The notes beneath the pieces are model-generated. The model was not told where the DNA came from, did no database searches, and saw nothing but the letters and a program-made list of their open reading frames with translations. The position numbers and the translations under genes are program-made. Source: Emticicia soli (GTDB lineage Bacteria; Bacteroidota; Bacteroidia; Cytophagales; Spirosomataceae). From it: a stretch of 64,000 nt of DNA. Where the stretch lies: the NCBI RefSeq assembly GCF_037860775.1, contig NZ_JBBEWC010000018.1:1-64000 (forward strand), given 5' to 3'. This document shows, in pieces, positions 51,778 through 62,102 of the stretch (positions within the stretch are counted from its first letter, which is position 1; each line of letters starts with the position of its first letter).

Positions 51778-52935
51778 TTAGTACAATGTCTTTTCCAAAA
51801 ACGATTTAAGCTCTTGCGTGTTTATGCTTCTTTTCAATACTACTCCATCTTTGTCTAACAAGAACTGTTCTATAGGAAAATAGGGTTTTAAGAATATCTG
51901 TTGTATGTTTTCCTGATTTTCATCCAGGTATTCAGCCCATGGTAAATTATGTTTTTTTCTGATTTTCTCCAGAAATGCTAAGCCGTCTGAAGTGTCGGTG
52001 GAAATATGCATAATTTCAAAACCTTTGTTTGCATACGCATCATACAATTTTTTAAGTTCAGAAAACTCGCCAATACATGAACCGCAACGCCCCCACCAGA
52101 AATAGACATAAGTGTAGTCTGCTTTGAGTTGTATTTTTTCACAGGTTTGGGTCTTTAAATTCTTGAAAGCAAGCGAGAATGGGAATTTTGCGCCAACTCC
52201 GGTTGGACTAGCCCTATTTAATTTAAGGTTTAAAAGTTGTCCGTATTTGCTTTGTTTTATTTCATCAGAAAGCGATTCATAATAAGTGTCAAAAGTGCCA
52301 TCAAATTTGATTGAATAAAATCTATCGTACAATACCCATAATGCTAAGTAAGAATCGTTCATGTCTGTAAAAAAATGTCCTCTAACCGTAGTGTCTCTTA
52401 GAGCCTGATTGGCTTTAATCCCAATCAGCACATTGGCCAGGCTATCAGGCATTTGTGTTGGGTAAACAGCTTTCAGACTATCAGCAAATGCCCGAAACCA
52501 TTTTTTATCTCTTTGATACCTCTTGTTCATCGAGTAAAATAAAGTTGTGTAGTAATGATTCATTGAGGCATTAAGCAACTTTGGCATATTGTTGTCTAAT
52601 TGAATTTCGGCTTTTTGAGTGCCTGCATCGACCAGAAAATAATCTGAGCTATAAAGCAATGAATCATTTCTGACATATTGGAATGCATACATAGCCGGAA
52701 AGTCTAAATCGCCATTTATTGTAAATGTTCCATTGGTGATTTCGGCTGCATATACTTTCATTGGCTTTGAATTATTGGCTGAATCAATCGGATTTTTGCA
52801 TAGCAATTGTACGATTCCGCCATTGGCATTGATAGAGCCATTGATTACAAAAGACGAATCAGTTTTAGATTGACCGATAGTTTTGAAAGAAAGTAAGAAG
52901 AGTGCGAGGAGCACTTTTAAGTGTTGATTTTTCAT
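51778..52935 (-). CDS. TlpA-family thiol:disulfide oxidoreductase with N-terminal DUF4369-like domain
   Basis: About 385 residues from ATG 52935 (MKNQHLKVLLALFLLSFKTI); an upstream ATG at 52980 adds a non-signal segment. The N-terminal part (FVINGSINANGGIVQLLCKN, TFTINGDLDFPAMYAFQYV) is DUF4369-like. The C-terminal thioredoxin domain has YVYFWWGRCGSCIGEFSELK, with the active site CGSC near residue 280, then GFEIMHISTD. It is periplasmic. It sits between the stray CRISPR repeat and the array, with no link to CRISPR function known for this family. Confidence 0.85.
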   Translation of the reverse strand: MKNQHLKVLLALFLLSFKTIGQSKTDSSFVINGSINANGGIVQLLCKNPIDSANNSKPMKVYAAEITNGTFTINGDLDFPAMYAFQYVRNDSLLYSSDYFLVDAGTQKAEIQLDNNMPKLLNASMNHYYTTLFYSMNKRYQRDKKWFRAFADSLKAVYPTQMPDSLANVLIGIKANQALRDTTVRGHFFTDMNDSYLALWVLYDRFYSIKFDGTFDTYYESLSDEIKQSKYGQLLNLKLNRASPTGVGAKFPFSLAFKNLKTQTCEKIQLKADYTYVYFWWGRCGSCIGEFSELKKLYDAYANKGFEIMHISTDTSDGLAFLEKIRKKHNLPWAEYLDENQENIQQIFLKPYFPIEQFLLDKDGVVLKRSINTQELKSFLEKTLY

Positions 52936-53149
52936 AAATGTAATAGAATATGGAGTTAATTTAGTCAGAGCTGAATGCACAGTAAGTGTTTTACTTGTAT
53001 AGATTTACCACACAAGATTTTACTTTTTTATTAGTGGGGGCAAGTTAGAAAAATAATTCAGATATTCAAACTAAATTTTTAGTTGAATATTTTTAGTCCA
53101 ATAAAACTGTGATTTGGGTTATGGTTTTAGGAGATGAGGTAGGGGAGAA

Positions 53150-56100
53150 AATTCCATTTGGTGCGATTAAAAGCACAAAGAGACGAAATGGTGGTTTGTG
53201 AAAGATTTGTTTCAATTCCATTTGGTGCGATTAAAAGTAATAGGGAGGCTTTTTTGTCTGACCTAAACTAAATGTTTCAATTCCATTTGGTGCGATTAAA
53301 AGTTAATTTTCTTTTCGCTTAAAACGCCAATTTGGTTGTTTCAATTCCATTTGGTGCGATTAAAAGACTATAATGAAAGAAACATTTATCATCAGAACAG
53401 AAGTTTCAATTCCATTTAGTGCGATTAAAAGAAAATTCCTAAAGGTGGCAATCTAATGTCATTTGCGTTTCAATTCCATTTGGTGCGATTAAAAGTGCGG
53501 TTACTAACGATGCCTGCACCGCCTGACTAAAGTTTCAATTCCATTTGGTGCGATTAAAAGTTTCTCTACGTGCATCCATTTCACGGCTCGGTTGGGGTTT
53601 CAATTCCATTTGGTGCGATTAAAAGTTTCTCTACGTGCATCCATTTCACGGCTCGGTTGGGGTTTCAATTCCATTTGGTGCGATTAAAAGTTTCTCTACG
53701 TGCATCCATTTCACGGCTCGGTTGGGGTTTCAATTCCATTTGGTGCGATTAAAAGTTTCTCTACGTGCATCCATTTCACGGCTCGGTTGGGGTTTCAATT
53801 CCATTTGGTGCGATTAAAAGGGCTTCGGCTTCGTATCAGGCTTTTTGTCTTGCTCGTTTCAATTCCATTTGGTGCGATTAAAAGCGTAGTAATAGCGGCC
53901 TTTTTTGCTCCCTTTTATCTGTTTCAATTCCATTTGGTGCGATTAAAAGGAAAGGCCAAGCCTGGTGCGCATACTTCTGCGAGCGTTTCAATTCCATTTG
54001 GTGCGATTAAAAGAAACTGGGATGGTATTTATGCGCAAATGGCTGATGTGTTTCAATTCCATTTGGTGCGATTAAAAGGATTTAGTTTGCGAAGATTTCG
54101 TTTACGATATGTTGTTTCAATTCCATTTGGTGCGATTAAAAGGTTACTACAACGGCACAGCCTGGAAGCAGGTTACTGAGTTTCAATTCCATTTGGTGCG
54201 ATTAAAAGACTGCCTTGATAGATGACATATTATTAGCTCTAAAAGTTTCAATTCCATTTGGTGCGATTAAAAGAATTACCTGGTTTATAAAGAACTTGGT
54301 AGCTAATTTGTTTCAATTCCATTTGGTGCGATTAAAAGAATCATAACGGCTTAAAAAATGAACACTAACATTTTGGTTTCAATTCCATTTGTTGCGATTA
54401 AAAGTATAAAGAAGCCTTCAAACTCCATGCTGTATGTATCGTTTCAATTCTATTTGGTGCGATTAAAAGCCTTTTTACTTAGCTCTCATGGAATAACTTA
54501 CCCAATGTTTCAATTCCATTTGGTGCGATTAAAAGGGAGAGATACTTGAGCGTTGCCGCTCCTGGTAGCATGTTTCAATTCCATTTGGTGCGATTAAAAG
54601 TATAACAAAGATTATGACTTGTAATCAGTAGGTCGGTTTCAATTCCATTTGGTGCGATTAAAAGAAAAAGAGTTTCTTGATTTCCTGACTACCGACCCGA
54701 GTTTCAATTCCATTTGGTGCGATTAAAAGTGAAGCGAAACCGGATTATTCAAAACCTTGTAAACAGTTTCAATTCCATTTGGTGCGATTAAAAGTACGCC
54801 GCTTTTCACCCTTTTGTCGACTGGGGTAGCGTTTCAATTCCATTTGGTGCGATTAAAAGGTTGGGGAGTACTGACAAGCCGTTGACGATTAACGAGTTTC
54901 AATTCCATTTGGTGCGATTAAAAGTGTGAAGATTCAGCACGACCTTGATGCACAGAATGAGTTTCAATTCCATTTGGTGCGATTAAAAGGCGGTATATTA
55001 ATACTAATAATGCAACTATTACCGTGTTTCAATTCCATTTGGTGCGATTAAAAGCTTTCGCTACCCGGTCAATGCCGGCAGCAAACTGTTGTTTCAATTC
55101 CATTTGGTGCGATTAAAAGGTAGTAGGGAATGACAAAAACTATCCGCCCGAATACGTTTCAATTCCATTTGGTGCGATTAAAAGTACTCCATCCGATATT
55201 GTAGCATAATATCGACCTTCGTTTCAATTCCATTTGGTGCGATTAAAAGCGTAGGTGTAGCGATTACCGGAAGCGTATTTCAAAAGTTTCAATTCCATTT
55301 GGTGCGATTAAAAGAAATTACAAAATTGCTTTAAAGAAAGCAAAAACTATGTTTCAATTCCATTTGGTGCGATTAAAAGAATGGACCAAACAGGTTACCC
55401 AATGAGGGTAAAAGGGTTTCAATTCCATTTGGTGCGATTAAAAGAACATAAGAAGCTTTTAAGCCGTCTAACGCTCCCTGTTTCAATTCCATTTGGTGCG
55501 ATTAAAAGAAGGGTAATTAACACATTACTTGAACAAATACGAAAGTTTCAATTCCATTTGGTGCGATTAAAAGCGTAGTAATAGCGGCCTTTTTTGCTCC
55601 CTTTTATCTGTTTCAATTCCATTTGGTGCGATTAAAAGGGCGCATACCTAATGCATCGGCAAATTTTTCAAGATGTTTCAATTCCATTTGGTGCGATTAA
55701 AAGGGTATATTCGTTAAGTGCGGATGTTTTGATGAAAATGTTTCAATTCCATTTGGTGCGATTAAAAGACTACCTTTCAAGTAATGCAGGAAGTTTCGAA
55801 AAAGCGTTTCAATTCCATTTGGTGCGATTAAAAGGATACAGAAAATAACTAAGACAATGGAAGATTTAATGTTTCAATTCCATTTGGTGCGATTAAAAGA
55901 ACGGTTCTACTATTGCTAGCAGATGTTGGTTCATGGTTTCAATTCCATTTGGTGCGATTAAAAGGGAACGTTTCTAACAAAAGATAGCGGCCTTTGGGAC
56001 GTTTCAATTCCATTTGGTGCGATTAAAAGTTCACCCAACTTTCAGTTTGCGGGGTGTAATCTCCGTGTTTCAATTCCATTTGGTGCGATTAAAAGTTTAC

Positions 56101-57853
56101 ACTATTGAGATGCGAAATGAAGGCGAATTAAGTTTCAATTCCATTTGGTGCGATTAAAAGGTAATAGGCTGAATATCATCTATAGAGTGAATAAGAGTTT
56201 CAATTCCATTTGGTGCGATTAAAAGTACTTCAAAATGGGCAAAGACAACCTTATTGAGTAACGTTTCAATTCCATTTGGTGCGATTAAAAGTATGGGGTG
56301 GAATGACAAGATAGATGTAACCACAGGGTTTCAATTCCATTTGGTGCGATTAAAAGGAACTCGGCCTTATACTCGGTTCAGTAATCAAAATGTTTCAATT
56401 CCATTTGGTGCGATTAAAAGTTTAGAGTCCTCGCAGTCTGTAGGGGTGATATTTGTGTTTCAATTCCATTTGGTGCGATTAAAAGTAAAAAGCCAGTTTG
56501 ATCGTCATCATCACTTGTTACGTTTCAATTCCATTTGGTGCGATTAAAAGGCCTGACTTGTCGGAATACAGAGGGCAGTCAGCAACGTTTCAATTCCATT
56601 TGGTGCGATTAAAAGTATTTATTATACCCCTCTTTTGCCGATTTGCGAGCAGTTTCAATTCCATTTGGTGCGATTAAAAGTAGCCAAACCTAATATATTT
56701 TCAGGGCAAGAAAGTATGTTTCAATTCCATTTGGTGCGATTAAAAGCCTAATGACCAATTAGTCGAAAGACGGGTTTCTTAGTTTCAATTCCATTTGGTG
56801 CGATTAAAAGTAAGTTTGTTGTAAGCGTTCGGATGCCTTCCCGATTGTTTCAATTCCATTTGGTGCGATTAAAAGCCACCCGGCAAATTTCTTTTGACTT
56901 AGGCTTTGTGGGTTTCAATTCCATTTGGTGCGATTAAAAGAAAAAGTTGAAGGCGTCTTCTACCGTTTTAATATCCGTTTCAATTCCATTTGGTGCGATT
57001 AAAAGGGAGAAACTGCATATACCTTTGATTCTTGCAGTAATGTTTCAATTCCATTTGGTGCGATTAAAAGTCTGAAAAATACGAGTCTGGTCTTATTCAA
57101 ATCGCAAGTTTCAATTCCATTTGGTGCGATTAAAAGACATCAGTATGTGTTTGTGCTGTGGGAGCGTGTTTAGTTTCAATTCCATTTGGTGCGATTAAAA
57201 GAAATACTACTACTACTACAAGCGCAGGTGATTTTTTGTTTCAATTCCATTTGGTGCGATTAAAAGACACTTGAAAGTAAATTAGCAAATGCTAATCCTG
57301 CTTGTTTCAATTCCATTTGGTGCGATTAAAAGTACTTTTTGGCCAGCCATTCTTCATCGACCTGAATAGTTTCAATTCCATTTGGTGCGATTAAAAGGTT
57401 ACCGCTTACTTCGAGCTTATTCCCGGCATTGGGGTTTCAATTCCATTTGGTGCGATTAAAAGGCTCGTAGCCTTCGTTACGTAGGCCGTTATCTTCATGT
57501 TTCAATTCCATTTGGTGCGATTAAAAGGACCAAACTAGGTGTAGTGATAAGAGATGTAAATGCGTTTCAATTCCATTTGGTGCGATTAAAAGATTTTTTA
57601 ATTCCCTCGAATTCGAGGGAATTAAAAAGTTTCAATTCCATTTGGTGCGATTAAAAGTTTCAGCTCTTTTTTGGATGCACGCTCAAGTAAACTAGTTTCA
57701 ATTCCATTTGGTGCGATTAAAAGATTTCAAACAAATCTGTTCTTATGTTTAAATCTTTGGTTTCAATTCCATTTGGTGCGATTAAAAGAAAATCGTAAAA
57801 ACTAAACAAAAAGACGAATGCTGTGTTTCAATTCCATTTGGTGCGATTAAAAG
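53150..57853 (-). CRISPR. CRISPR array: 72 full 29-base repeats plus one truncated repeat, 72 spacers
   Basis: The repeat as printed on the plus strand begins GTTTCAATTCCATTTGG and ends TGCGATTAAAAG (29 bases). Spacers are mostly 36 bases, giving a 65-base period. The complementary strand ends ATTGAAAC, the usual 5' crRNA handle of type I-B and type III systems, so I infer transcription on the minus strand with the leader beyond 57853. The truncated repeat (24 bases, 53150-53173) and variant repeats at about 53403-53431, 54376-54404 and 54441-54469 lie in the low-coordinate half, as expected for the leader-distal end. No cas gene occurs in the window. Confidence 0.97.
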
Positions 57854-58200
57854 CCGTTTTTGTGATGGCTTTAGAGATGCTATTTTACGGGTTTTTTTGG
57901 GAAAAAACAAATCAAAAAGTCGTCGATGTTTAATCATATAATTTACTAGGCTGTCCGACGACCGCCCATTTGGTGTTTCTTGGGTCGTATTTGAGCATTT
58001 TTTAATAATTATTCTTTCCTATTCTGTAAATTAAGTCCTCAAAAAAAATCATCGACGACATACTTATTAATTTTTCGGGGTAAGTGCCTAATCTTTCGGC
58101 CTCCACACATTTCATCAATTATTTCTTACCATACGTCAAGCAGGGTTTGCGGAAGGTCACAATTATTTTTATCTTTCAGTTTAGATAATTGCGCTTTTTG
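57854..58200. promoter_or_regulatory. Candidate CRISPR leader and upstream region of the LytS gene
   Basis: AT-rich non-coding DNA follows the last repeat. Two copies of GTCGTCGATG lie in inverted orientation (about 57920-57929 and 58051-58060, the latter as CATCGACGAC). A CCATTTGGTG decamer near 57966, also present in the repeat, lies between them. If the array is read on the minus strand this is the leader. A TATCTTTC box near 58171-58178 could serve the plus-strand kinase gene. Confidence 0.5.
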
Positions 58201-59265
58201 ATGCAAAACTGGTTTTTTAGATACAAACTTCACCATATTCCGTTCTGGATAGGCTATCATTTGTTGTGGCTCTGGATAAACATAGGTAATCTGCCCGATG
58301 CCTTTGCCTATCTTTTTCTTGGCCCGCTGCCTGTTAAGTTTTATTTCTATATCGTTTTTCAGGCATTGGGGGCTTATTTTAACCTTTATTATCTGATGCC
58401 GAAATTCCTGATTGCGGGGCGGTATAAAACTTATATTGCTTTGGTGTTGCTTACCATTATGGCTTGTTCGGCGTTTATTGTGAGTGGGTATTATCTGGCA
58501 CCTTATTTTTCGGGCGTGTCGTTTGAGCAGATGTTTGGCCGTAGGCCCGACCAATATCTGCAAATATTTACGGGTAATGCCTTGCCGTCGACGGCTTCGA
58601 GTATGACCCTGGCTATGAGCGTAAAACTGGCTAAAAACTGGCTCGAAACCGAGAAAAAACGCATTACGCTCGAAAAAGATAAGCTGGAAACCGAACTAAA
58701 ATACCTGAAATCGCAGATAAATCCGCATTTTTTGTTTAATACCATCAACTCAATATTTGTGCTGATACATAAAAATCCCGACCTTGCCTCAGAGTCGCTG
58801 GCTTCGTTTTCGGAGATGCTGCGGTATCAGCTCTATGAGTGTAACGACCAGCAGATTCCGCTAAGTAAAGAGTTGCATTTTCTGGAAAACTTTATCGAAC
58901 TCGAATCATTGCGCCTCAACGAAAACCAGACCGAGCTGCATTTTGAGATAAACCATGCTTCGGCGCAGGGTATCGGCATTGCACCGTTTATACTGCTGCC
59001 TTTTGTTGAAAATACATTCAAGCATGTATCGAAAGGCAAAACACAAAAGAATTTTATACGGATGTGCCTGGCCGTAAATGCCCATAAAGTGCTTGAAATG
59101 CAGATAGAAAACAGCCATAGCGGCGAGGCCAACACGCTGCCCTCGGGCATTGGGCTGGCAAACGTGAAGCGCAGGCTTAACCTGATTTATCCGGCGCAGT
59201 ATCGGCTTAGTATAGAGCCGCAGCCTCAAACTTTTAAAGTAGCACTGGCTATAAATTTGCAATGA
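58201..59265 (+). CDS. LytS-type membrane sensor histidine kinase
   Basis: About 354 residues from ATG 58201. Four membrane segments occupy residues 10-120 (IPFWIGYHLLWLWINIGNL, FYFYIVFQALGAYFNLYYLM, YIALVLLTIMACSAFIVSGY, and a weaker one). A coiled coil (LEKDKLETELKYLKSQ) leads into the His_kinase core: SQINPHFLFNTINSIFVLIH with the phospho-accepting His, then PFILLPFVENTFKHV (N-box) and GIGLANVKRRLNL (G-box). It overlaps the response-regulator start by an ATGA junction, so it is a two-component pair. The signal is not evident. Confidence 0.92.
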   Translation: MQNWFFRYKLHHIPFWIGYHLLWLWINIGNLPDAFAYLFLGPLPVKFYFYIVFQALGAYFNLYYLMPKFLIAGRYKTYIALVLLTIMACSAFIVSGYYLAPYFSGVSFEQMFGRRPDQYLQIFTGNALPSTASSMTLAMSVKLAKNWLETEKKRITLEKDKLETELKYLKSQINPHFLFNTINSIFVLIHKNPDLASESLASFSEMLRYQLYECNDQQIPLSKELHFLENFIELESLRLNENQTELHFEINHASAQGIGIAPFILLPFVENTFKHVSKGKTQKNFIRMCLAVNAHKVLEMQIENSHSGEANTLPSGIGLANVKRRLNLIYPAQYRLSIEPQPQTFKVALAINLQ

Positions 59266-59987
59266 AACTCAGATGCGCCATAGTAGACGACGAGCCATTG
59301 GCAAGCGAGGGCCTGATGAAATACATTGAGGTGATTGACTACCTCGAGACGGTGGCTGTGGCCGAAAATCCGCTAGAATTGAATAAGATTCTGGAAACAG
59401 AACGCATCGATTTGATTTTTCTGGATATTCAGATGCCACACATGACGGGGCTCGATTTTCTGAAAATAAAGACTAATCTGCCGATGGTTATCATCACGAC
59501 GGCCTACCCCAACTATGCGCTAGAGGGTTTTCAGTTCGATGCCCTTGATTACCTGCTTAAACCCATTACTTTCAACCGTTTCTTTAAGGCCACCAACAAG
59601 GCAAAGGAACTCTACTGGCTCAAAAATCAGAAGCCGGAGAACGCCGCCAAACCAGTCGAGCCCGACTACCTTTTTATTAAATGCGAAAGCAAGTATGAGA
59701 AAATATTAATCGACGAAATATTGTTTGTGCAGGCGCTACAAAACTACGTGATTATCTTTACGACCCGAGGTAAATACATGACATTGCTACCATTGAAAAC
59801 GGTAGAAGAATACCTTGACCCCAATCGTTTTCTGCGGGTGCATAAATCTTATCTGGTGGCTATCAGCAAAATTGGCAGTATCGAAAACAACGACCTCACA
59901 ATCCAGAATCACCTAATCCCCATCAGCCGAACCATGCGTGAGCAGGTGATTGCTATTGTGGTGAAAAATAGGCTTCTAAGTAAGTAA
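59262..59987 (+). CDS. LytTR-family response regulator
   Basis: A 241-residue protein. The receiver domain (residues 1-115) has the acidic pair DDEPLASEGL, the phospho-acceptor in LIFLDIQMPHMTG (about Asp 55) and LLKPITFNRF with the conserved Lys-Pro. The C-terminal LytTR DNA-binding domain (about 140-240) shows YLFIKCESKYEKILIDEILF, YMTLLPLKTVEEYL, RFLRVHKSYLVAISKIGSIE and IPISRTMREQV. It is coupled to the kinase gene by a 4-base overlap. It would bind DNA as a dimer at direct repeats; the target is unknown. Confidence 0.93.
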   Translation: MKLRCAIVDDEPLASEGLMKYIEVIDYLETVAVAENPLELNKILETERIDLIFLDIQMPHMTGLDFLKIKTNLPMVIITTAYPNYALEGFQFDALDYLLKPITFNRFFKATNKAKELYWLKNQKPENAAKPVEPDYLFIKCESKYEKILIDEILFVQALQNYVIIFTTRGKYMTLLPLKTVEEYLDPNRFLRVHKSYLVAISKIGSIENNDLTIQNHLIPISRTMREQVIAIVVKNRLLSK

Positions 59988-60128
59988 TTGTCGAATGAAA
60001 AAAGTAATTGACAAATACTTATTGTGAAACATTGTGTATGTAGTGTACATTGTGGCAGCAATAATTTAGCCACGAAGTACACAAGAAGCACGGCGATGCC
60101 TGGTCAATGTTTCACAATTGCAGAATTT

Positions 60129-60174
60129 AACTGTGACACGCCCGCTTTCGGACGAGTATAGGCGTGCCACAGTT
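60129..60174. repeat. Dispersed hairpin repeat (CCGTGCCACG family), copy 4
   Basis: AACTGTGACACGCC and GGCGTGCCACAGTT flank a CGCTTTCGGACGAGTATA loop. The loop is shared with copies near 9.2 and 9.4 kb and is the complement of copy 1 at 5444-5488. Confidence 0.8.
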
Positions 60175-60187
60175 GGTTGATTAACAA

Positions 60188-61756
60188 TCAATTATATTTC
60201 ATTTCCAAAGCCCGGATTTCGCCTTTACCTGTGGCTGTGCCTGCAACATTTACGCCCACTCTTGCGGCTCTGTCCCAACGAGGGAGCCAGAGTGTATCTG
60301 TCTGCACGGCTTTGTTGGCGGCATCAGGTTTTTGACCTTTTACTTCCCAGCTAAACTCATAAAAACGCCCGTTGTGGCTTTGTAGTTTTAGGGTTATGGC
60401 TTTTTGTTGTGCAGGTATCTGTTGGGTTTTCAGGGTGCTGAATGTACCATCTTTTATCTGCCAAAGCTCTACGGTATTGCCACGCACGCCATAGCCAAGG
60501 GCATTGTCGGCATCGCCGTATATCACAATGCTTTGGGTCAGGTCGTTTTTGCTTACTACGTCGGCCGTAAAAGTATAGCTGCTTTTTTTGAGATTAAAAC
60601 CCACAAAATTGCTTGTTTGGCCTGGCGTTTTGTTTTCTATTCTTAGTGCTCCGTCTTGCACGGCATACACAGGCTCAGGCTGGCGCACATCATATATCCA
60701 CCTGATATTGGGTTGAGCAACGGCGAAATCAAGATTAAAGCCCGAAAAATTGGCAAAACTTGTGCCTGCCGGCGCCTCGGCTTGTGCCGGAGTAGCACTG
60801 CCGTATCTGAAAACAGGCCAGTGCGTTTTATCGTTCCAGACAAGTTCGCTGAGTACGCCCTGGCGGCCTACAAATGTAAAATCGGCAGCACTATAAGCAT
60901 GATGCAGATAAAAATAACGCTTGTCGGGCGTTGTAACCACCGTGCCATGCCCGGGGCATTTCCAGGTATCATCACTCACCAATACCGGATTCCCCGCATA
61001 TTTTTCCCAAGGGCCTTGTAGTTTTTCGGCTCTTGCCATTCCTACCATGTAGTTACATTTGCTACCACAGCACGAGTTGCCCGAGTAGAGCATATACCAG
61101 TATTTGCCACGTTTAAAAATACTTTGTCCTTCGGCGCCGCCGCCTTCCCAGTCGTTTGTGTTGGCTTTTATTATCGTAAATTCTTTGCCTACTACTTTCA
61201 GCCCATCGGCCGATAATTCAGCACCTAGCAATTCTATTGCCCGGCCTTTGTCGAGGCCGTACGCTTTCCAGGTAATATACAATTTGCCTTTGTCTTCAAC
61301 CACATAGGCATCAATGGCCTCCGATGTCCATTCTATAATTATACCGTGGTCGGTAAAGCCTTTTTTTAGGTCTTTGGTAGTAGCCACGCCAATAAACGAC
61401 TGCTTGTCTGATTTTCGGCGGGCAGTATAATAGCAATAATATGTGTCTTTGTAATAAAACAATTCAGGTGCCCAGAAACTCCCCATTGTCCAGGCTGGAA
61501 TTTCGTTAAACACAGGGCCGAGGTATTGCCAGTCGGTGAGGTTAGTTGATGAATAAATCGGGTAAGCAGGCCCCCATTCTGACGATGTTCCGGCGGCATA
61601 ATAGGTATCACCCACACGAATAACCGAAGGGTCGGCGAAGTCTCCGGCAATTACCGGATTGCGGTAAGTATTTACCGGGCCGAGCTTTTTTTTCTGTGCC
61701 AGAAGGCTTGTACTGATAAAAAAGGTAAATAAAAAAAAGGTTGACAGGAATTTCAT
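60188..61756 (-). CDS. GH43-family glycoside hydrolase (arabinosidase/xylosidase-like)
   Basis: A 522-residue secreted enzyme (signal MKFLSTFFLFTFFISTSLLA). The five-bladed propeller starts NPVIAGDFADPSVIRVGDTY (catalytic base Asp). It continues with the pKa-modulating Asp in EAIDAYVVEDKGK and the general acid Glu in DWEGGGAEGQSIFKRGKYWY. The segment GNSCCGSKCNYMVG adds unusual cysteines. A C-terminal beta-sandwich (residues about 345-520) is common in GH43. Likely substrates are arabinan or xylan side chains. No polysaccharide-utilisation partners (SusC/SusD) adjoin it. Confidence 0.9.
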   Translation of the reverse strand: MKFLSTFFLFTFFISTSLLAQKKKLGPVNTYRNPVIAGDFADPSVIRVGDTYYAAGTSSEWGPAYPIYSSTNLTDWQYLGPVFNEIPAWTMGSFWAPELFYYKDTYYCYYTARRKSDKQSFIGVATTKDLKKGFTDHGIIIEWTSEAIDAYVVEDKGKLYITWKAYGLDKGRAIELLGAELSADGLKVVGKEFTIIKANTNDWEGGGAEGQSIFKRGKYWYMLYSGNSCCGSKCNYMVGMARAEKLQGPWEKYAGNPVLVSDDTWKCPGHGTVVTTPDKRYFYLHHAYSAADFTFVGRQGVLSELVWNDKTHWPVFRYGSATPAQAEAPAGTSFANFSGFNLDFAVAQPNIRWIYDVRQPEPVYAVQDGALRIENKTPGQTSNFVGFNLKKSSYTFTADVVSKNDLTQSIVIYGDADNALGYGVRGNTVELWQIKDGTFSTLKTQQIPAQQKAITLKLQSHNGRFYEFSWEVKGQKPDAANKAVQTDTLWLPRWDRAARVGVNVAGTATGKGEIRALEMKYN

Positions 61757-62102
61757 TCGTTCATGGGTTGATTGGTATGACGAAGAAAAGGAAATATTTT
61801 GAGATAATGAAACGGTGTTGGCGGAATGTTGGGCGTGTGAGCAGCTTTGTTTTTATTGATGCCGTAGCAAGGTATGGCCGTGTTGATGAATTTTTTGGGT
61901 GCTTCAAAACAAATATTATAGACCAGATAGGGGCGTAAGTGTTGGGCGTGGGGTAGAGAGAACGGGTAGTTTTTTGTCAGGATTTACAGATGCATGGCTG
62001 TATGTAAAACTAAAAATGTGTTGTGAAACGCTTAGGCGTTATTTTTGTTTTTATTGGCGCAAAATATACTGATATTTGCCTTACAAGAATCATCTATTCA
62101 GC
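61757..62102. other. Intergenic region before the oxidoreductase gene
   Basis: The 346 bases between divergent genes contain no convincing frame; a 65-codon frame at 61741-61938 overlaps the start of the GH43 gene antisense and shows no features. A GATATTTGC word close to 62070 may belong to the promoter of the plus-strand gene. Confidence 0.45.

Noticed and set aside
53570..56547. Open frames of 60-159 codons within the CRISPR array
   Set aside because: They are translations of repeats and spacers (recurrent FQFHLVRLK and VSIPFGAIK words) and are not genes.
58126..58563. Minus-strand frame of 145 codons over the start of the LytS gene
   Set aside because: Antisense to a well-supported kinase gene, with no domain or start context. 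Not a Cas protein.
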